NCBI RefSeq assembly: GCF_900115205.1
Contig: NZ_FOYQ01000002.1
Coordinates: 620,001 to 684,000, forward strand
From: Robiginitalea myxolifaciens
Lineage (GTDB): Bacteria; Bacteroidota; Bacteroidia; Flavobacteriales; Flavobacteriaceae
DNA: 64,000 nt
Direction: 5' to 3'
Of this stretch, positions 54,672 to 63,535 are shown in pieces. Position numbers and translations under genes: made by a program. How positions within the stretch are numbered: position 1 is the stretch's first letter; each line of letters opens with the position of its first letter. Below the pieces are notes generated by a model that saw nothing but the letters and a program-made list of their open reading frames with translations, was not told the origin of the DNA and did not search any database.

Positions 54672-55211
54672 TTATTGACTGATCAAATATACGGCATCCT
54701 CACCATCGTTCTCCACCCAACTCACCTTCACTTTTTCTTCGTTTATCGCGTCGACCTGCCTGCCCCTGTAATTGGGTTGGATCGGAAGGTGTCGGCTAAA
54801 GCGTCGATCGATCAGGGTAAGTAATTCTATTTCTCTGGGCCTGCCAAACGACTGGATCGCCGTTAAGGCTGCCCGGATGCTGCGCCCGGTGTATAAAACA
54901 TCGTCGATCAGCACCACGCGTTTTCCCTCTACCAGAAAAGTGATATCCGTACTGCTGGCTGCCAGGGTTTTATCGCCCCGTCGAAAATCATCGCGGTAGA
55001 ATGTAATGTCGAGAAGTCCGAAGGGAATGTCTTTTACTTTGTACTCCTTACGCAGTAATTCAAGCAGGCGATTGGCAAGAAAAGTTCCCCGGGGTTGCAG
55101 TCCAATCAGCACGCTATCGCTGAAATCCAGGTGGCTTTCCAGGAGTTGGCACGCCAATCGATGCAGGATAATGTCGATTTCTTTCGCGGAGAGCAGCAGT
55201 TTTTTCGTCAT
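54672..55211 (-). CDS. pyrR: PyrR bifunctional pyr regulatory protein / uracil phosphoribosyltransferase
   Basis: 179-aa phosphoribosyltransferase-fold protein. The PRPP-binding motif VVLIDDVLYTGRSI is at about residues 95-108. In firmicutes PyrR binds pyr mRNA; in many other bacteria it may serve mainly as UPRTase. A longer start at 55241 would place the ATG inside the -7 promoter box (55239-55246), so the ATG at 55211 (MTKKLLLSAKE) is chosen. It heads the pyrB operon. No PyrR-type anti-antiterminator stem-loop fits in the roughly 20-nt leader. Confidence 0.92.
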   Translation of the reverse strand: MTKKLLLSAKEIDIILHRLACQLLESHLDFSDSVLIGLQPRGTFLANRLLELLRKEYKVKDIPFGLLDITFYRDDFRRGDKTLAASSTDITFLVEGKRVVLIDDVLYTGRSIRAALTAIQSFGRPREIELLTLIDRRFSRHLPIQPNYRGRQVDAINEEKVKVSWVENDGEDAVYLISQ

Positions 55212-55238
55212 AAAGACTCGGCCCTGAAGGTTCGGGAA

Positions 55239-55246
55239 CAAAAATA
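55239..55246 (-). promoter_or_regulatory. -7 promoter element of the pyrR-pyrB-rnz operon
   Basis: TATTTTTG on the minus strand, 27 nt before the pyrR ATG. It fixes the translation start at 55211. Confidence 0.6.
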
Positions 55247-55290
55247 GGTATTTCTATAGAATCGCCTGGCCCACTTACCCGGGAACAGGC

Positions 55291-55319
55291 CAAAAAAAAC
55301 CCCGGAAATTCCGGGGTTT
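55291..55319 (-). terminator. Rho-independent terminator of rpsA
   Basis: Inverted repeat AAACCCCGG/CCGGGGTTT with a short AAATT loop. On the minus strand it is followed by eight Us, 22 bp after the rpsA stop. Confidence 0.92.
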
Positions 55320-55341
55320 AATTGTTTTAGATTTCGCAACA

Positions 55342-57174
55342 TTATTTCTTCTTAGCTGCTTCCATCTTATCCTTAAGCGCTTGAAGCTGCTCGTTGGCAT
55401 CTCCAAGAGTAGGCTTGGCTTCATCCGCAGCAGAGGCCGCTTTGCGCGCCTGCTGGCGTACATTGCGTTGCTCGGCTTCACGGAAGATAGCTGTGTGACT
55501 AGCTACTACGCGCTTATAATCCTTGTTGAATTCAATAATCTTGAATTCCGCTTCTTCTCCGCGTACCAATTTCTTCCCATCCTCTTTTTCGAGGTGGCGT
55601 TGTGGGATGAAAGCTGTGATATCCGCGTTGAATTCTACCAGCGCTCCTTTGTCTACGATCTCACTGATCGAAGCCGTGTGCGTAGTTCCTTCGGCAAATT
55701 CACCTTCGTATTTATCCCATGGGTTCTCCTGAGTTTGCTTGTGTCCAAGGCTCAGTTTACGTCCGTCAACGTCCAGTTCCAGAACTTCTACTTCCAGGGT
55801 ATCCCCTACGCTGCAGAATTCGGATGGGTGCTTGATCTTTTTGGTCCAGGACAGGTCTGAAATGTAGATCAGGCCGTCGATTCCTTCTTCCAGTTCTACA
55901 AATACTCCGAAGTTGGTGTAGTTGCGAACAATCCCCTTATGACGGGAACCTACAGGATACTTAGAAGTGATATCGGTCCATGGGTCCGGAGTGAGTTGCT
56001 TGAGTCCGAGAGACATCTTGCGATCTTCGCGATCCAGGGTCAGGACTACCGCTTCCAGTTTGTCGCCTACATTGACGAAATCCTGTGCAGAACGCAGGTG
56101 GGTAGACCAGGACATCTCACTTACGTGAATCAATCCTTCCACACCTTCGGCTACTTCGAGGAATGCACCGTAATCGGCGATAACAACAACCTTACCTTCT
56201 ACCTTGTCTCCTACTTTAATCTCATCGCCCAGGGCATCCCATGGGTGCTTCTCAAGCTGCTTGAGACCTAATTGGATACGGGACTTGTTGTCGTCGAAAT
56301 CCAGGATTACAACATTGAGCTTCTGATCCAGCTCCACCACTTCGCTTGGGTGGTTGATACGGCTCCAGCTCAGGTCGGTGATGTGTACCAGACCATCTAC
56401 ACCTCCGAGGTCGATAAAGACTCCGTAAGAAGTGATGTTCTTGACAATACCTTCCAGTACCTGGCCTTTCTCCAGCTGGCTGATGATTTCTTTTTTCTGC
56501 TCTTCGATATCGGCTTCGATAAGCGCTTTGTGAGAGACTACTACGTTTTTGAATTCCTGGTTGATCTTAACCACTTTGAATTCCATGGTCTTCCCTACAT
56601 AGGCGTCGTAGTCGCGGATAGGCTTAACATCGATCTGAGATCCTGGAAGGAAGGCTTCGATTCCAAAGACATCGACAATCATTCCTCCTTTGGTGCGGCA
56701 CTTTACGAATCCGGTTACCACTTCCTCTTTGTCGAAGGCATTGTTGATGCGTTCCCAGGCCTTGATGGTGCGGGCCTTGCGGTGCGACAATACCAGTTGT
56801 CCATTTTTATCCTCGCGGATATCGATAAGGACATCTACTTTGTCCCCAACTTTCAGGTCAGGATTGTAGCGAAACTCATTCAGGGAGATAACCCCTTCAC
56901 TTTTCGCATTGATATCGATAATTGCCTCGCGGTCGGTCAGGTGAGTAATCTTTCCTTCAACAACCTCGTTATCGGCAGTATCAACAAAATTTTCGGTTAC
57001 CAGGTCTTCGAATTCCTTGAGTTTTGAATCGTCGACCCGCTCAATCCCCTCTTCGTACTTTTCCCAATCAAAGTTTTCGAGAAATTCCTGGGGATCTACT
57101 TGTTTAGCCGGGGCATCTGCTGTAGCCGCTTCTGCTGCCTTAGCAACCTCTGGCTTGATAATTTCTTCAGACAT
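55342..57174 (-). CDS. rpsA: 30S ribosomal protein S1
   Basis: 610 aa from ATG 57174 (MSEEIIKPEVAK); a longer frame start at 57219 adds 15 unconserved residues. After an Ala/Glu-rich N-terminal tail come six S1 domains (roughly 60-560). The clearest are VKNITSYGVFIDLGGVDGLV, VVIADYGAFLEVAEGVEGLI and VRNYTNFGVFVELEEGIDGL in domains 3-5. The C-terminal tail is Lys/Ala-rich. In Bacteroidota the 16S anti-SD is little used, so S1 is expected to matter greatly for mRNA recruitment. It has its own well-formed promoter and terminator. Confidence 0.96.
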   Translation of the reverse strand: MSEEIIKPEVAKAAEAATADAPAKQVDPQEFLENFDWEKYEEGIERVDDSKLKEFEDLVTENFVDTADNEVVEGKITHLTDREAIIDINAKSEGVISLNEFRYNPDLKVGDKVDVLIDIREDKNGQLVLSHRKARTIKAWERINNAFDKEEVVTGFVKCRTKGGMIVDVFGIEAFLPGSQIDVKPIRDYDAYVGKTMEFKVVKINQEFKNVVVSHKALIEADIEEQKKEIISQLEKGQVLEGIVKNITSYGVFIDLGGVDGLVHITDLSWSRINHPSEVVELDQKLNVVILDFDDNKSRIQLGLKQLEKHPWDALGDEIKVGDKVEGKVVVIADYGAFLEVAEGVEGLIHVSEMSWSTHLRSAQDFVNVGDKLEAVVLTLDREDRKMSLGLKQLTPDPWTDITSKYPVGSRHKGIVRNYTNFGVFVELEEGIDGLIYISDLSWTKKIKHPSEFCSVGDTLEVEVLELDVDGRKLSLGHKQTQENPWDKYEGEFAEGTTHTASISEIVDKGALVEFNADITAFIPQRHLEKEDGKKLVRGEEAEFKIIEFNKDYKRVVASHTAIFREAEQRNVRQQARKAASAADEAKPTLGDANEQLQALKDKMEAAKKK

Positions 57175-57289
57175 GTGCTGAATACTGTTTGTATTCCGGG
57201 GTACTTCAGGAGTTCGCAATTTCCTCGGAAGGGTTTTTTCGTTTTTGTTTTCTTCCCTTTTCCTCCTGATTCTTAGCTAAAAAGGTCTG

Positions 57290-57320
57290 CAAAAGTACGA
57301 CGAATCTGCCGCTTTTCAAA
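57290..57320 (-). promoter_or_regulatory. Promoter of rpsA
   Basis: Minus strand: -33 TTTG (57320-57317), a 19-nt spacer, and -7 TACTTTTG (57297-57290). A full consensus match. It predicts a start near 57283 and a leader of about 110 nt, long for this genome. Confidence 0.85.
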
Positions 57321-57412
57321 GCTTTATTTTTAATACTGAAGTACACTGGGCAAAAGCCCTGGAATTTGTATCTTGATTGCTCAAAATATTTAACCATTAA
57401 ATTCTATAAAAG

Positions 57413-57793
57413 ATGAGCGTGAAATCAAAATACCAACCGGTCCTGACCCTGGGTGAACAACTGGGAATTAAGGACGGAAACGTTAGCGAAGACGGCGGTG
57501 TGCTAAAGATTAAGGGCGTAGCCGGGACGCAGTACGAAAAGAACCTGCTTTGGGACAAAATCAAGGAGATCGGCGGTCAGTCTCCCTCAGATATTAAGGC
57601 CAACATCACCGTTGAGGACGAATCGGTGTACCACCGTCATGTAGTCAAAAGCGGGGAATCCCTGAGTAAAATTGCAAAGCATTACTACGGTGACCCTATG
57701 AAATACAAGGAAATCTTTCAGGCAAATACCAACATCCTGAATAACCCTGATATGATTCACCCTGACCAGGTCCTGGTTATCCCCAACCTTTAA
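57413..57793 (+). CDS. LysM domain protein (YgaU/Kbp-like)
   Basis: 126-aa soluble protein. The N-terminal BON-like portion (about 1-65; KDGNVSEDGGVLKIKGVAGT) is followed by a single LysM domain (about 72-124) beginning YHRHVVKSGESLSKIAKHYYG and ending IHPDQVLVIPNL. The architecture matches E. coli Kbp (YgaU), a potassium-binding protein, although related LysM proteins bind peptidoglycan. No signal peptide is present, which favours a cytosolic Kbp-like role. Followed by a terminator that overlaps the end of convergent cmk. Confidence 0.88.
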   Translation: MSVKSKYQPVLTLGEQLGIKDGNVSEDGGVLKIKGVAGTQYEKNLLWDKIKEIGGQSPSDIKANITVEDESVYHRHVVKSGESLSKIAKHYYGDPMKYKEIFQANTNILNNPDMIHPDQVLVIPNL

Positions 57794-57836
57794 AATCAAA
57801 GGTTAAAAGAACATTTCTTTTCAAGGGAAAACGAAT

Positions 57837-57863
57837 AGGACGTCCTAGTGGCGTCCTTTTTTT
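57837..57863 (+). terminator. Terminator of the LysM gene, overlapping the cmk 3' end
   Basis: AGGACG (57837-57842) pairs with CGTCCT (57852-57857) around a 9-nt loop, followed by a T run to 57863. It overlaps the cmk stop codon (57845-57847). Confidence 0.7.
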
Positions 57864-58549
57864 ATGCCTGCCATTACCTGGTTTACCAACTCCCTTACAT
57901 ACCCGTATTGCTCCTCCAGGGTCATCTGGCTATTATCTACGACAAGGGCATCCTCGGCCTGTTGCAATGGGGAAATTTCGCGGGTGGAATCCAGGTGGTC
58001 CCGTTGCCGGACATTCTCCAAGACCTCGGCGTAGCTCACCTGGTCTCCCCGTGCCCGAAGCTCGTCATAGCGCCTTTCGGCCCGGATTTCAGGACTGGCC
58101 GTCATGAATATTTTTAACTCCGCATCAGGGAGTACCACCGTACCGATATCACGGCCGTCCATAACCACCCCGCCGCGTTGCCCCATCCCTCGTTGCAGGG
58201 CAACCAATTTCTTACGCACCGGACCCAGTGCTGCTACCGGGCTTACATACCGGCTTACCTCCAGGGTTCGGATTTCCCGTTCCACGTCCCTGCAATTCAG
58301 AAAAATATGGGCTTGTTGCCCATCGGCTGCTTTTCGGAATTCCAGATCAATGTGATCCAGGGAGTCGAGCAGGGGTTTGTGAGCGGATTCTTCATCCAGC
58401 AATCCGTTGGAGAGTGCATAGTAGGTAACGGCGCGATACATGGCACCGGAATCGATGTAGATGTAGCCGAGATCCCGAGCCAGGCGACGAGCCAGGGTAC
58501 TCTTCCCCGTGGAAGAGTAACCATCTATGGCTATGGAAATCGGCGGCAT
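57845..58549 (-). CDS. cmk: Cytidylate kinase
   Basis: Phosphorylates CMP and dCMP. 234 aa from ATG 58549; an upstream in-frame TTG would add only two residues. P-loop GYSSTGKSTLA is near residues 9-19, DSGAMYRAVTYYAL near 36-49, and VVMDGRDIGTVVLPDA near 130-145, all classic CMP kinase blocks. It starts 16 bp after the lon stop on the same strand. A TACCTTTG box (58553-58560) sits right before the ATG, but is so close that it may be coincidental. Confidence 0.95.
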   Translation of the reverse strand: MPPISIAIDGYSSTGKSTLARRLARDLGYIYIDSGAMYRAVTYYALSNGLLDEESAHKPLLDSLDHIDLEFRKAADGQQAHIFLNCRDVEREIRTLEVSRYVSPVAALGPVRKKLVALQRGMGQRGGVVMDGRDIGTVVLPDAELKIFMTASPEIRAERRYDELRARGDQVSYAEVLENVRQRDHLDSTREISPLQQAEDALVVDNSQMTLEEQYGYVRELVNQVMAGIKKGRH

Positions 58550-58565
58550 ACTCAAAGGTATGGAT

Positions 58566-61037
58566 TTAGGGTTTACCTGTGGTGCCCACCAGGTTTTTTG
58601 GTCGGGCTACCTTCCGGGAAGTTACCGCAATATCAATTACCTGTTGCATATCCCGTACATAGTGGAATGTCAGGCCTTTCAGGTATTCCGGTTTGATCTC
58701 CGCAATATCCTTGCGGTTATCCTCACACAGAATAATTTCCTTGATTCTGGCCCGTTTCGCCGCCAGGATTTTCTCCTTGATTCCCCCTACGGGTAAAACC
58801 TTTCCACGCAGCGTTATTTCCCCGGTCATTGCGAGGCTTTTCTTGACTTTGCGTTGGCTGAATAAACTCACCAGGGAAGTAAGCATAGCAATTCCCGCAC
58901 TGGGACCGTCTTTCGGTGTGGCGCCTTCCGGAACATGGATATGCACATTGTAATTTTCAAACACGCTGGGATCAATCCCGAATAAGTCGGCATTCGCCTT
59001 GATATACTCCAGGGCAATCGTGGCGGATTCCTTCATTACTTTCCCCAGGTTCCCGGTAATGTTCAGAGCGCCCTTACCCCGGGAGAGGATGGACTCTATA
59101 AAGAGTATATCCCCGCCAACGCTGGTCCATGCCAGACCGGTAACCACACCGGCCACATCGTTGTTTTCGTATTTATCCCGCTCAAGTCTCGGTGGGCCGA
59201 GGACCTCTTCGACGATCTGGGGAGTTACCTTTACGGTGTATTCCGTTTCGGTGGCCACATTGCGCGCAGCATAACGCACCATTTTGGCGATTTGCTTCTC
59301 AAGGCCCCGTACTCCGGACTCGCGGGTGTAGCCTTCAACTATCTTCTCCAACTCCCGCTTGCCAATCCGAAGGTCTTTTTGGGTTAGCCCATGCTCCTTG
59401 AGCTGTTTGGGCAGGAGATGCCTTTTGGCGATTTCCACCTTCTCTTCAATGGTATATCCGGTGACATGAATAATTTCCATGCGATCCCGAAGCGCCGGCT
59501 GGATATTAGAAAGGTTATTGGCCGTAGCGATAAACATGATCTTGGACAGATCAAAGCCCACTTCCAGGAAGTTGTCATAGAAATCACTGTTCTGCTCAGG
59601 ATCGAGCACCTCCAGCATGGCAGAGGACGGGTCTCCCTGGTAACTACTGGACAGTTTGTCTATCTCATCCAGGATAAAAACCGGATTCGATGTTCCAGCC
59701 TTGCGGACGTTCTGGATAATCCGACCTGGCATGGCTCCAATATAGGTCTTCCGGTGACCCCGAATTTCGGCTTCGTCCCGCAGCCCTCCTAGTGACATCC
59801 GCACATACTCCCTGCCAAGGGCTTCCGCTACTGATTTCCCCAAGGAGGTCTTCCCCACCCCGGGAGGACCAAATAAACACAGGATAGGCGACTTCATGTC
59901 CTTCCTCAACTTCAGGACAGCCAGATACTCGATAATTCGCTTTTTGACATCCTCCAGGCCATAGTGGTCCCGATCGAGAATGCGTTCGGCCCTTTTGAGG
60001 TCGAATTGGTCCTCGGAAAATTCATTCCAGGGTAATTCCAACATCAGGTCCAGGTAGTTTCGCTGAATAGAATATTCGGCTACCTGAGGATTCATGCGCT
60101 GTAATTTCGCCAGCTCCTTCTCAAAATGCTCCCCGACTTTTTCGGACCATTTCTTTTCTTTACCCCGGGCCTCCATCTCATCGACTTCCTCATCGTAAGA
60201 CATCCCGCCGAGTTCCTCCTGGATGGTCTTCATTTGCTGGTGCAGGAAATACTCCCGTTGCTGCTGATCCATGTCGCTGCGCACCTTGGACTGGAGTTCA
60301 TTGCGCAACTCCAAACGCTGCAGCTCCGTATTCAAATGCTTGAGTACAGCCAGGGCACGTTGCTGCAAGTCTCCGATTTCCAGGAGTTTTTGCTTCTCCG
60401 CGACTTCCAGGTTGAGATTGGAGGAAACAAAATTGATCAGAAAGGAATGACTCTGGATATTCTTTATCGCAAAGGAAGCCTCACTGGGAATATTAGGGTT
60501 ATCCTTGATGATCTGCAGGGCCAGGTCCTTAACCGAATCAATGATAGTGGTGAATTCCTCACTCTCCATATCGGGTCGGACTTCCCTGGCTTCTCGGATC
60601 GTAGCCGTTAAATAAGGTTTCTCGGTGAGGACCTCAGCAACTTCAAATCGCTTTTTCCCCTGGATGATCACTGTAGTGTTCCCATCTGGCATTTGCAGCA
60701 CACGCAGGATACGGGCAACCGTCCCCAGGGTATGTATGTCCTGAACACCCGGATTCTCCACTTCCTCATCCTTCTGACTGACCACCCCGATTACCTTAGA
60801 ACCGTTATTGGCATCGCGAATCAGGTGAATAGAACTATCCCTGCCGGCGGTGATCGGAACCACAACCCCTGGAAAGAGTACGGTATTCCTGAGTGGCAGG
60901 ATAGGAAGTGTTTCAGGAAGCTTCTCGTCGTTCATCTCCTGTTCATCCTCTGGGGTAAGCAGGGGGATTAACTCGGAATCCGCATCGAGATCCTGAAGCG
61001 ACAGTTTGTCAACAGATATAAATTTTGATGTAGCCAT
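58566..61037 (-). CDS. lon: Endopeptidase La (Lon protease)
   Basis: ATP-dependent cytosolic protease of misfolded and regulatory proteins. 823 aa from ATG 61037 ([12 protein letters not shown]); an in-frame ATG at 61082 adds 15 unlikely residues. N-domain (about 55-260) begins [19 protein letters not shown]. The AAA+ module has Walker [10 protein letters not shown] near 390 and Walker [11 protein letters not shown] near 453. The C-terminal Ser-Lys protease domain has catalytic Ser in [10 protein letters not shown] (about 714) and Lys in [13 protein letters not shown] (about 755). Complete; no HAIR/CIRCE-like heat-shock element recognised upstream. Confidence 0.97.
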   Translation of the reverse strand: MATSKFISVDKLSLQDLDADSELIPLLTPEDEQEMNDEKLPETLPILPLRNTVLFPGVVVPITAGRDSSIHLIRDANNGSKVIGVVSQKDEEVENPGVQDIHTLGTVARILRVLQMPDGNTTVIIQGKKRFEVAEVLTEKPYLTATIREAREVRPDMESEEFTTIIDSVKDLALQIIKDNPNIPSEASFAIKNIQSHSFLINFVSSNLNLEVAEKQKLLEIGDLQQRALAVLKHLNTELQRLELRNELQSKVRSDMDQQQREYFLHQQMKTIQEELGGMSYDEEVDEMEARGKEKKWSEKVGEHFEKELAKLQRMNPQVAEYSIQRNYLDLMLELPWNEFSEDQFDLKRAERILDRDHYGLEDVKKRIIEYLAVLKLRKDMKSPILCLFGPPGVGKTSLGKSVAEALGREYVRMSLGGLRDEAEIRGHRKTYIGAMPGRIIQNVRKAGTSNPVFILDEIDKLSSSYQGDPSSAMLEVLDPEQNSDFYDNFLEVGFDLSKIMFIATANNLSNIQPALRDRMEIIHVTGYTIEEKVEIAKRHLLPKQLKEHGLTQKDLRIGKRELEKIVEGYTRESGVRGLEKQIAKMVRYAARNVATETEYTVKVTPQIVEEVLGPPRLERDKYENNDVAGVVTGLAWTSVGGDILFIESILSRGKGALNITGNLGKVMKESATIALEYIKANADLFGIDPSVFENYNVHIHVPEGATPKDGPSAGIAMLTSLVSLFSQRKVKKSLAMTGEITLRGKVLPVGGIKEKILAAKRARIKEIILCEDNRKDIAEIKPEYLKGLTFHYVRDMQQVIDIAVTSRKVARPKNLVGTTGKP

Positions 61038-61280
61038 GTTTCTTTTTTCAGTCATTCTGTCACATTCGGACAGGCAGCTCAAGAGGTAATATGGGTTTTA
61101 TATTTTATTAAACTACTGATTTAAAGTGGTTTATTACTAAACACCTTCCCCTTATCTCCTTCTCAGGGACAATTCCTGTGCCAAGAAGCCCTGGCACCTT
61201 CCTCCTGCCGGTTACAAAAATTTAGATCCAACTGTAACAATCTGTATTTTATACCATCTATAAGGCAAACAACAAACTTT

Positions 61281-61841
61281 TTGAGCCAACCTGTTGTACA
61301 TACTGATGTGTTGCTGGAATCCTGCCTGAAAGGCGATCAGCTCGCTCAAATGAAGATTTACGATCGCTACTATCACGCCATGTATAACACGGCAGTACGA
61401 ATCGTAAAGGACACCGCAACGGCCGAAGATATCATGCAGGAGTCCTTTTTGAGCGCTTTTACAAAGCTGACGAGCTTTAAAGGTGAGGTGACCTTCGGAG
61501 CATGGCTCAAGCGCATCGTAATTAACAACAGTATTTACCACTACCGGCAACAACAAAAGAAGCAGGAAGTGGGATTGGAAAGTGTACTGTACAAGGTCGA
61601 AGATAAGGATGGCGCTGGAGCGGATCACGGAAGTACAGAACTGATGGCTCAAAAAGTACTGGAAACCATGAAAGAGCTCAAAGACAGTTACAGAATTTCT
61701 TTGACCTTACACTTGATCGAAGGATACGACTACGAAGAAATAAGTCAGATCCTGGATATGAGTTACGCAAACTGCCGAACGACGATTTCTCGAGCCAAGG
61801 CAAGCCTGCGTAAGAAATTAGCAATAACACCAAGCTTATGA
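61281..61841 (+). CDS. ECF-family RNA polymerase sigma factor
   Basis: 186 aa. Region 2 (about 20-90) has the DIMQESFLSAF and FGAWLKRIVINNSI promoter-melting segments; region 4 (about 125-180) has the helix-turn-helix with YEEISQILDMSYANCRTTISRAKASLRKKL. The start is TTG at 61281; a GTG at residue 10 is the only good alternative before region 2. Its stop overlaps the next gene's ATG (ATGA), the normal arrangement for a sigma/anti-sigma pair. Its regulon probably includes its own operon. Confidence 0.93.
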   Translation: MSQPVVHTDVLLESCLKGDQLAQMKIYDRYYHAMYNTAVRIVKDTATAEDIMQESFLSAFTKLTSFKGEVTFGAWLKRIVINNSIYHYRQQQKKQEVGLESVLYKVEDKDGAGADHGSTELMAQKVLETMKELKDSYRISLTLHLIEGYDYEEISQILDMSYANCRTTISRAKASLRKKLAITPSL

Positions 61842-62446
61842 AACGGAAAAATACACTGGAAGGATTATTCGAAGAGCTTCAGGGAAATTTAGATCTCGCA
61901 CAGCCGGAGGCCGGCCACCGGGAACGATTTGCCGAGCGTCTGGCCCAGATCGGGGCAGCAACGGATAATTCAAATCCTGAAGATGGCGATATCCGGTCCT
62001 TGCATGCCAGCGGCGGCAAGCGGATTCCAATCTGGAGAAGACCCCTTTCCATTGCAGCCTCCGTTGCACTATTGATCCTGGCTGCGGCAGTAGTCTTTAA
62101 GCCGGAACCCAGTCTCGCACAACAAGTAGCCGAGATTGCTCCGGAGGTATCTGAGACAACCGACTATTTCGCCAATGTCGTGGAGCAGGAAATCAGGGCC
62201 TTGCGCGAGGCGTCCAGCCCTGAAACCGAGATGCTCATTGAGGATACCCTGGAACAACTCCAGAAACTGGGAGCCGATTACCGGCAATTAGAACAGGATC
62301 TGGTAGCCGGGGGTAATACCAAACTCATCCTCAGTGCCATGATTACCAATTTTCAAACCCGCATTGACCTGTTGGAAGATGTGATGTCTCAAGTAGACGA
62401 AATCAAACAGTTTAAAAATGAATCCAATGAAGCTAATATCCTTTAA
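61838..62446 (+). CDS. Probable membrane-anchored anti-sigma factor
   Basis: 202 aa, with a cytosolic N-terminal part (about 1-68), one membrane helix (about 70-87, SIAASVALLILAAAVVF) and a periplasmic coiled-coil-like Glu/Leu-rich domain (about 95-200). There is no clear HxxxCxxC zinc motif in the N-terminal part. The anti-sigma role is inferred from the topology and from the 4-bp overlap with the sigma gene. Its 3' end overlaps the next gene by 29 bp. Confidence 0.75.
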   Translation: MKRKNTLEGLFEELQGNLDLAQPEAGHRERFAERLAQIGAATDNSNPEDGDIRSLHASGGKRIPIWRRPLSIAASVALLILAAAVVFKPEPSLAQQVAEIAPEVSETTDYFANVVEQEIRALREASSPETEMLIEDTLEQLQKLGADYRQLEQDLVAGGNTKLILSAMITNFQTRIDLLEDVMSQVDEIKQFKNESNEANIL

Positions 62447-63512
62447 ACCTGTCTTTTTACTACTCGCTTTTATAGGTAGTATGGCCCTGGGCCACGCAAA
62501 TGACTTCAAGGGCAAACACACTAAGGAGAAAACCATCCGCAAAGAATTCAACGTTAATTCGGATGCCTTACTGAAAATCAACAACTCCTACGGGAACCTG
62601 GTGTTGAACTCCTGGGACCAGGATAAAGTCCTGATCGTTGTTCACATTACCACCAATGGTAATAACGAGGAAAAAGTTCAGCGTAAGCTCGACGAAATTG
62701 ACGTGAATTTTGAAGCAAGTGCCTCCATGGTATCTGCAAAGACCAAATTCGGCGATAAAGATTCGTGGAATTGGTGGGGCAAGAACAACAACGTGAATAT
62801 GCAGATCAACTACACGATCAGCCTTCCTGTTAAGAACTCCGTCCACCTCAGTAATGATTACGGAAATATAACCCTGGACCGGGTAGACGGCCATGCCAAG
62901 ATCAGTTGTGACTATGGCCGGCTGGAACTGGGAGAACTCAGGGGGCGTGGGAATCAGTTGTCTTTCGACTACACTTCAAATTCCCGTATTGCCTTTATGA
63001 ATTCAGGATCTATCGATGCGGATTACTCGGGCTTTACCATTGAAAAAGCTGGTAACCTTAAGATCAATGCCGATTACACCAATTCAAAGGTCGAAGCCAT
63101 GGAAAACCTGGAATACTCCGCCGATTATGGAAGTATCGAGGTAGGTGAGGCTGGAAATGTCGATGGCTCCGGAGACTATGTAAATATTAAACTGGGAACC
63201 ATCCACGGCAATGTGGATATCTCAGCAGATTATGGAACCATTCGTATCGATCGCCTGGCAGCCGACGCGGGTAACGTAGACCTGAGCACAGACTACACCG
63301 GAATCAAGATCGGGTACGACCCCGGATATAATTTCGATTTCGAAATCAGCACCGAATATGCCGGAGTAAATGGCAAGGACGATTTCACTATCAATATCAG
63401 CAAGGAAAAAGATAGCGAGCGCTATTACAAAGGCTACCACGGCAAGTCCGGAAGTGGCAATATGGTTCGAATCTCCAGTGAATACGGAGGAATCAGCTTT
63501 AAACGACAATAA
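62418..63512 (+). CDS. Secreted DUF4097-like beta-solenoid protein
   Basis: 364 aa with a signal peptide (hydrophobic core about residues 9-24, cleavage near GHA-ND). The mature part is a repetitive beta structure with recurring SxDYGxI/NxDYxN motifs (for example SNDYGNITLD, SADYGSIEVG, SADYGTIRID), typical of the DUF4097/adhesin-like family. No enzyme motifs. Translation probably couples to the upstream gene through a 29-bp overlap. It is likely exported to the periplasm or outer membrane and under control of the adjacent sigma factor. Confidence 0.82.
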   Translation: MNPMKLISFKPVFLLLAFIGSMALGHANDFKGKHTKEKTIRKEFNVNSDALLKINNSYGNLVLNSWDQDKVLIVVHITTNGNNEEKVQRKLDEIDVNFEASASMVSAKTKFGDKDSWNWWGKNNNVNMQINYTISLPVKNSVHLSNDYGNITLDRVDGHAKISCDYGRLELGELRGRGNQLSFDYTSNSRIAFMNSGSIDADYSGFTIEKAGNLKINADYTNSKVEAMENLEYSADYGSIEVGEAGNVDGSGDYVNIKLGTIHGNVDISADYGTIRIDRLAADAGNVDLSTDYTGIKIGYDPGYNFDFEISTEYAGVNGKDDFTINISKEKDSERYYKGYHGKSGSGNMVRISSEYGGISFKRQ

Positions 63513-63535
63513 CTAGCAATCAAAAGAAACCGATC

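Noticed and set aside
58553-58560. Separate promoter for cmk.
   Set aside because: The TACCTTTG box lies 3 nt from the ATG, so transcription would start inside the gene; co-transcription with lon (16-bp gap) is the simpler reading. It is kept only as part of the leaderless-mRNA observation.
61057-61073. Short inverted repeat CTGTC-N7-GACAG upstream of lon as a heat-shock operator.
   Set aside because: Arms of only 5 bp, not matching CIRCE or another known heat-shock element; expected by chance.
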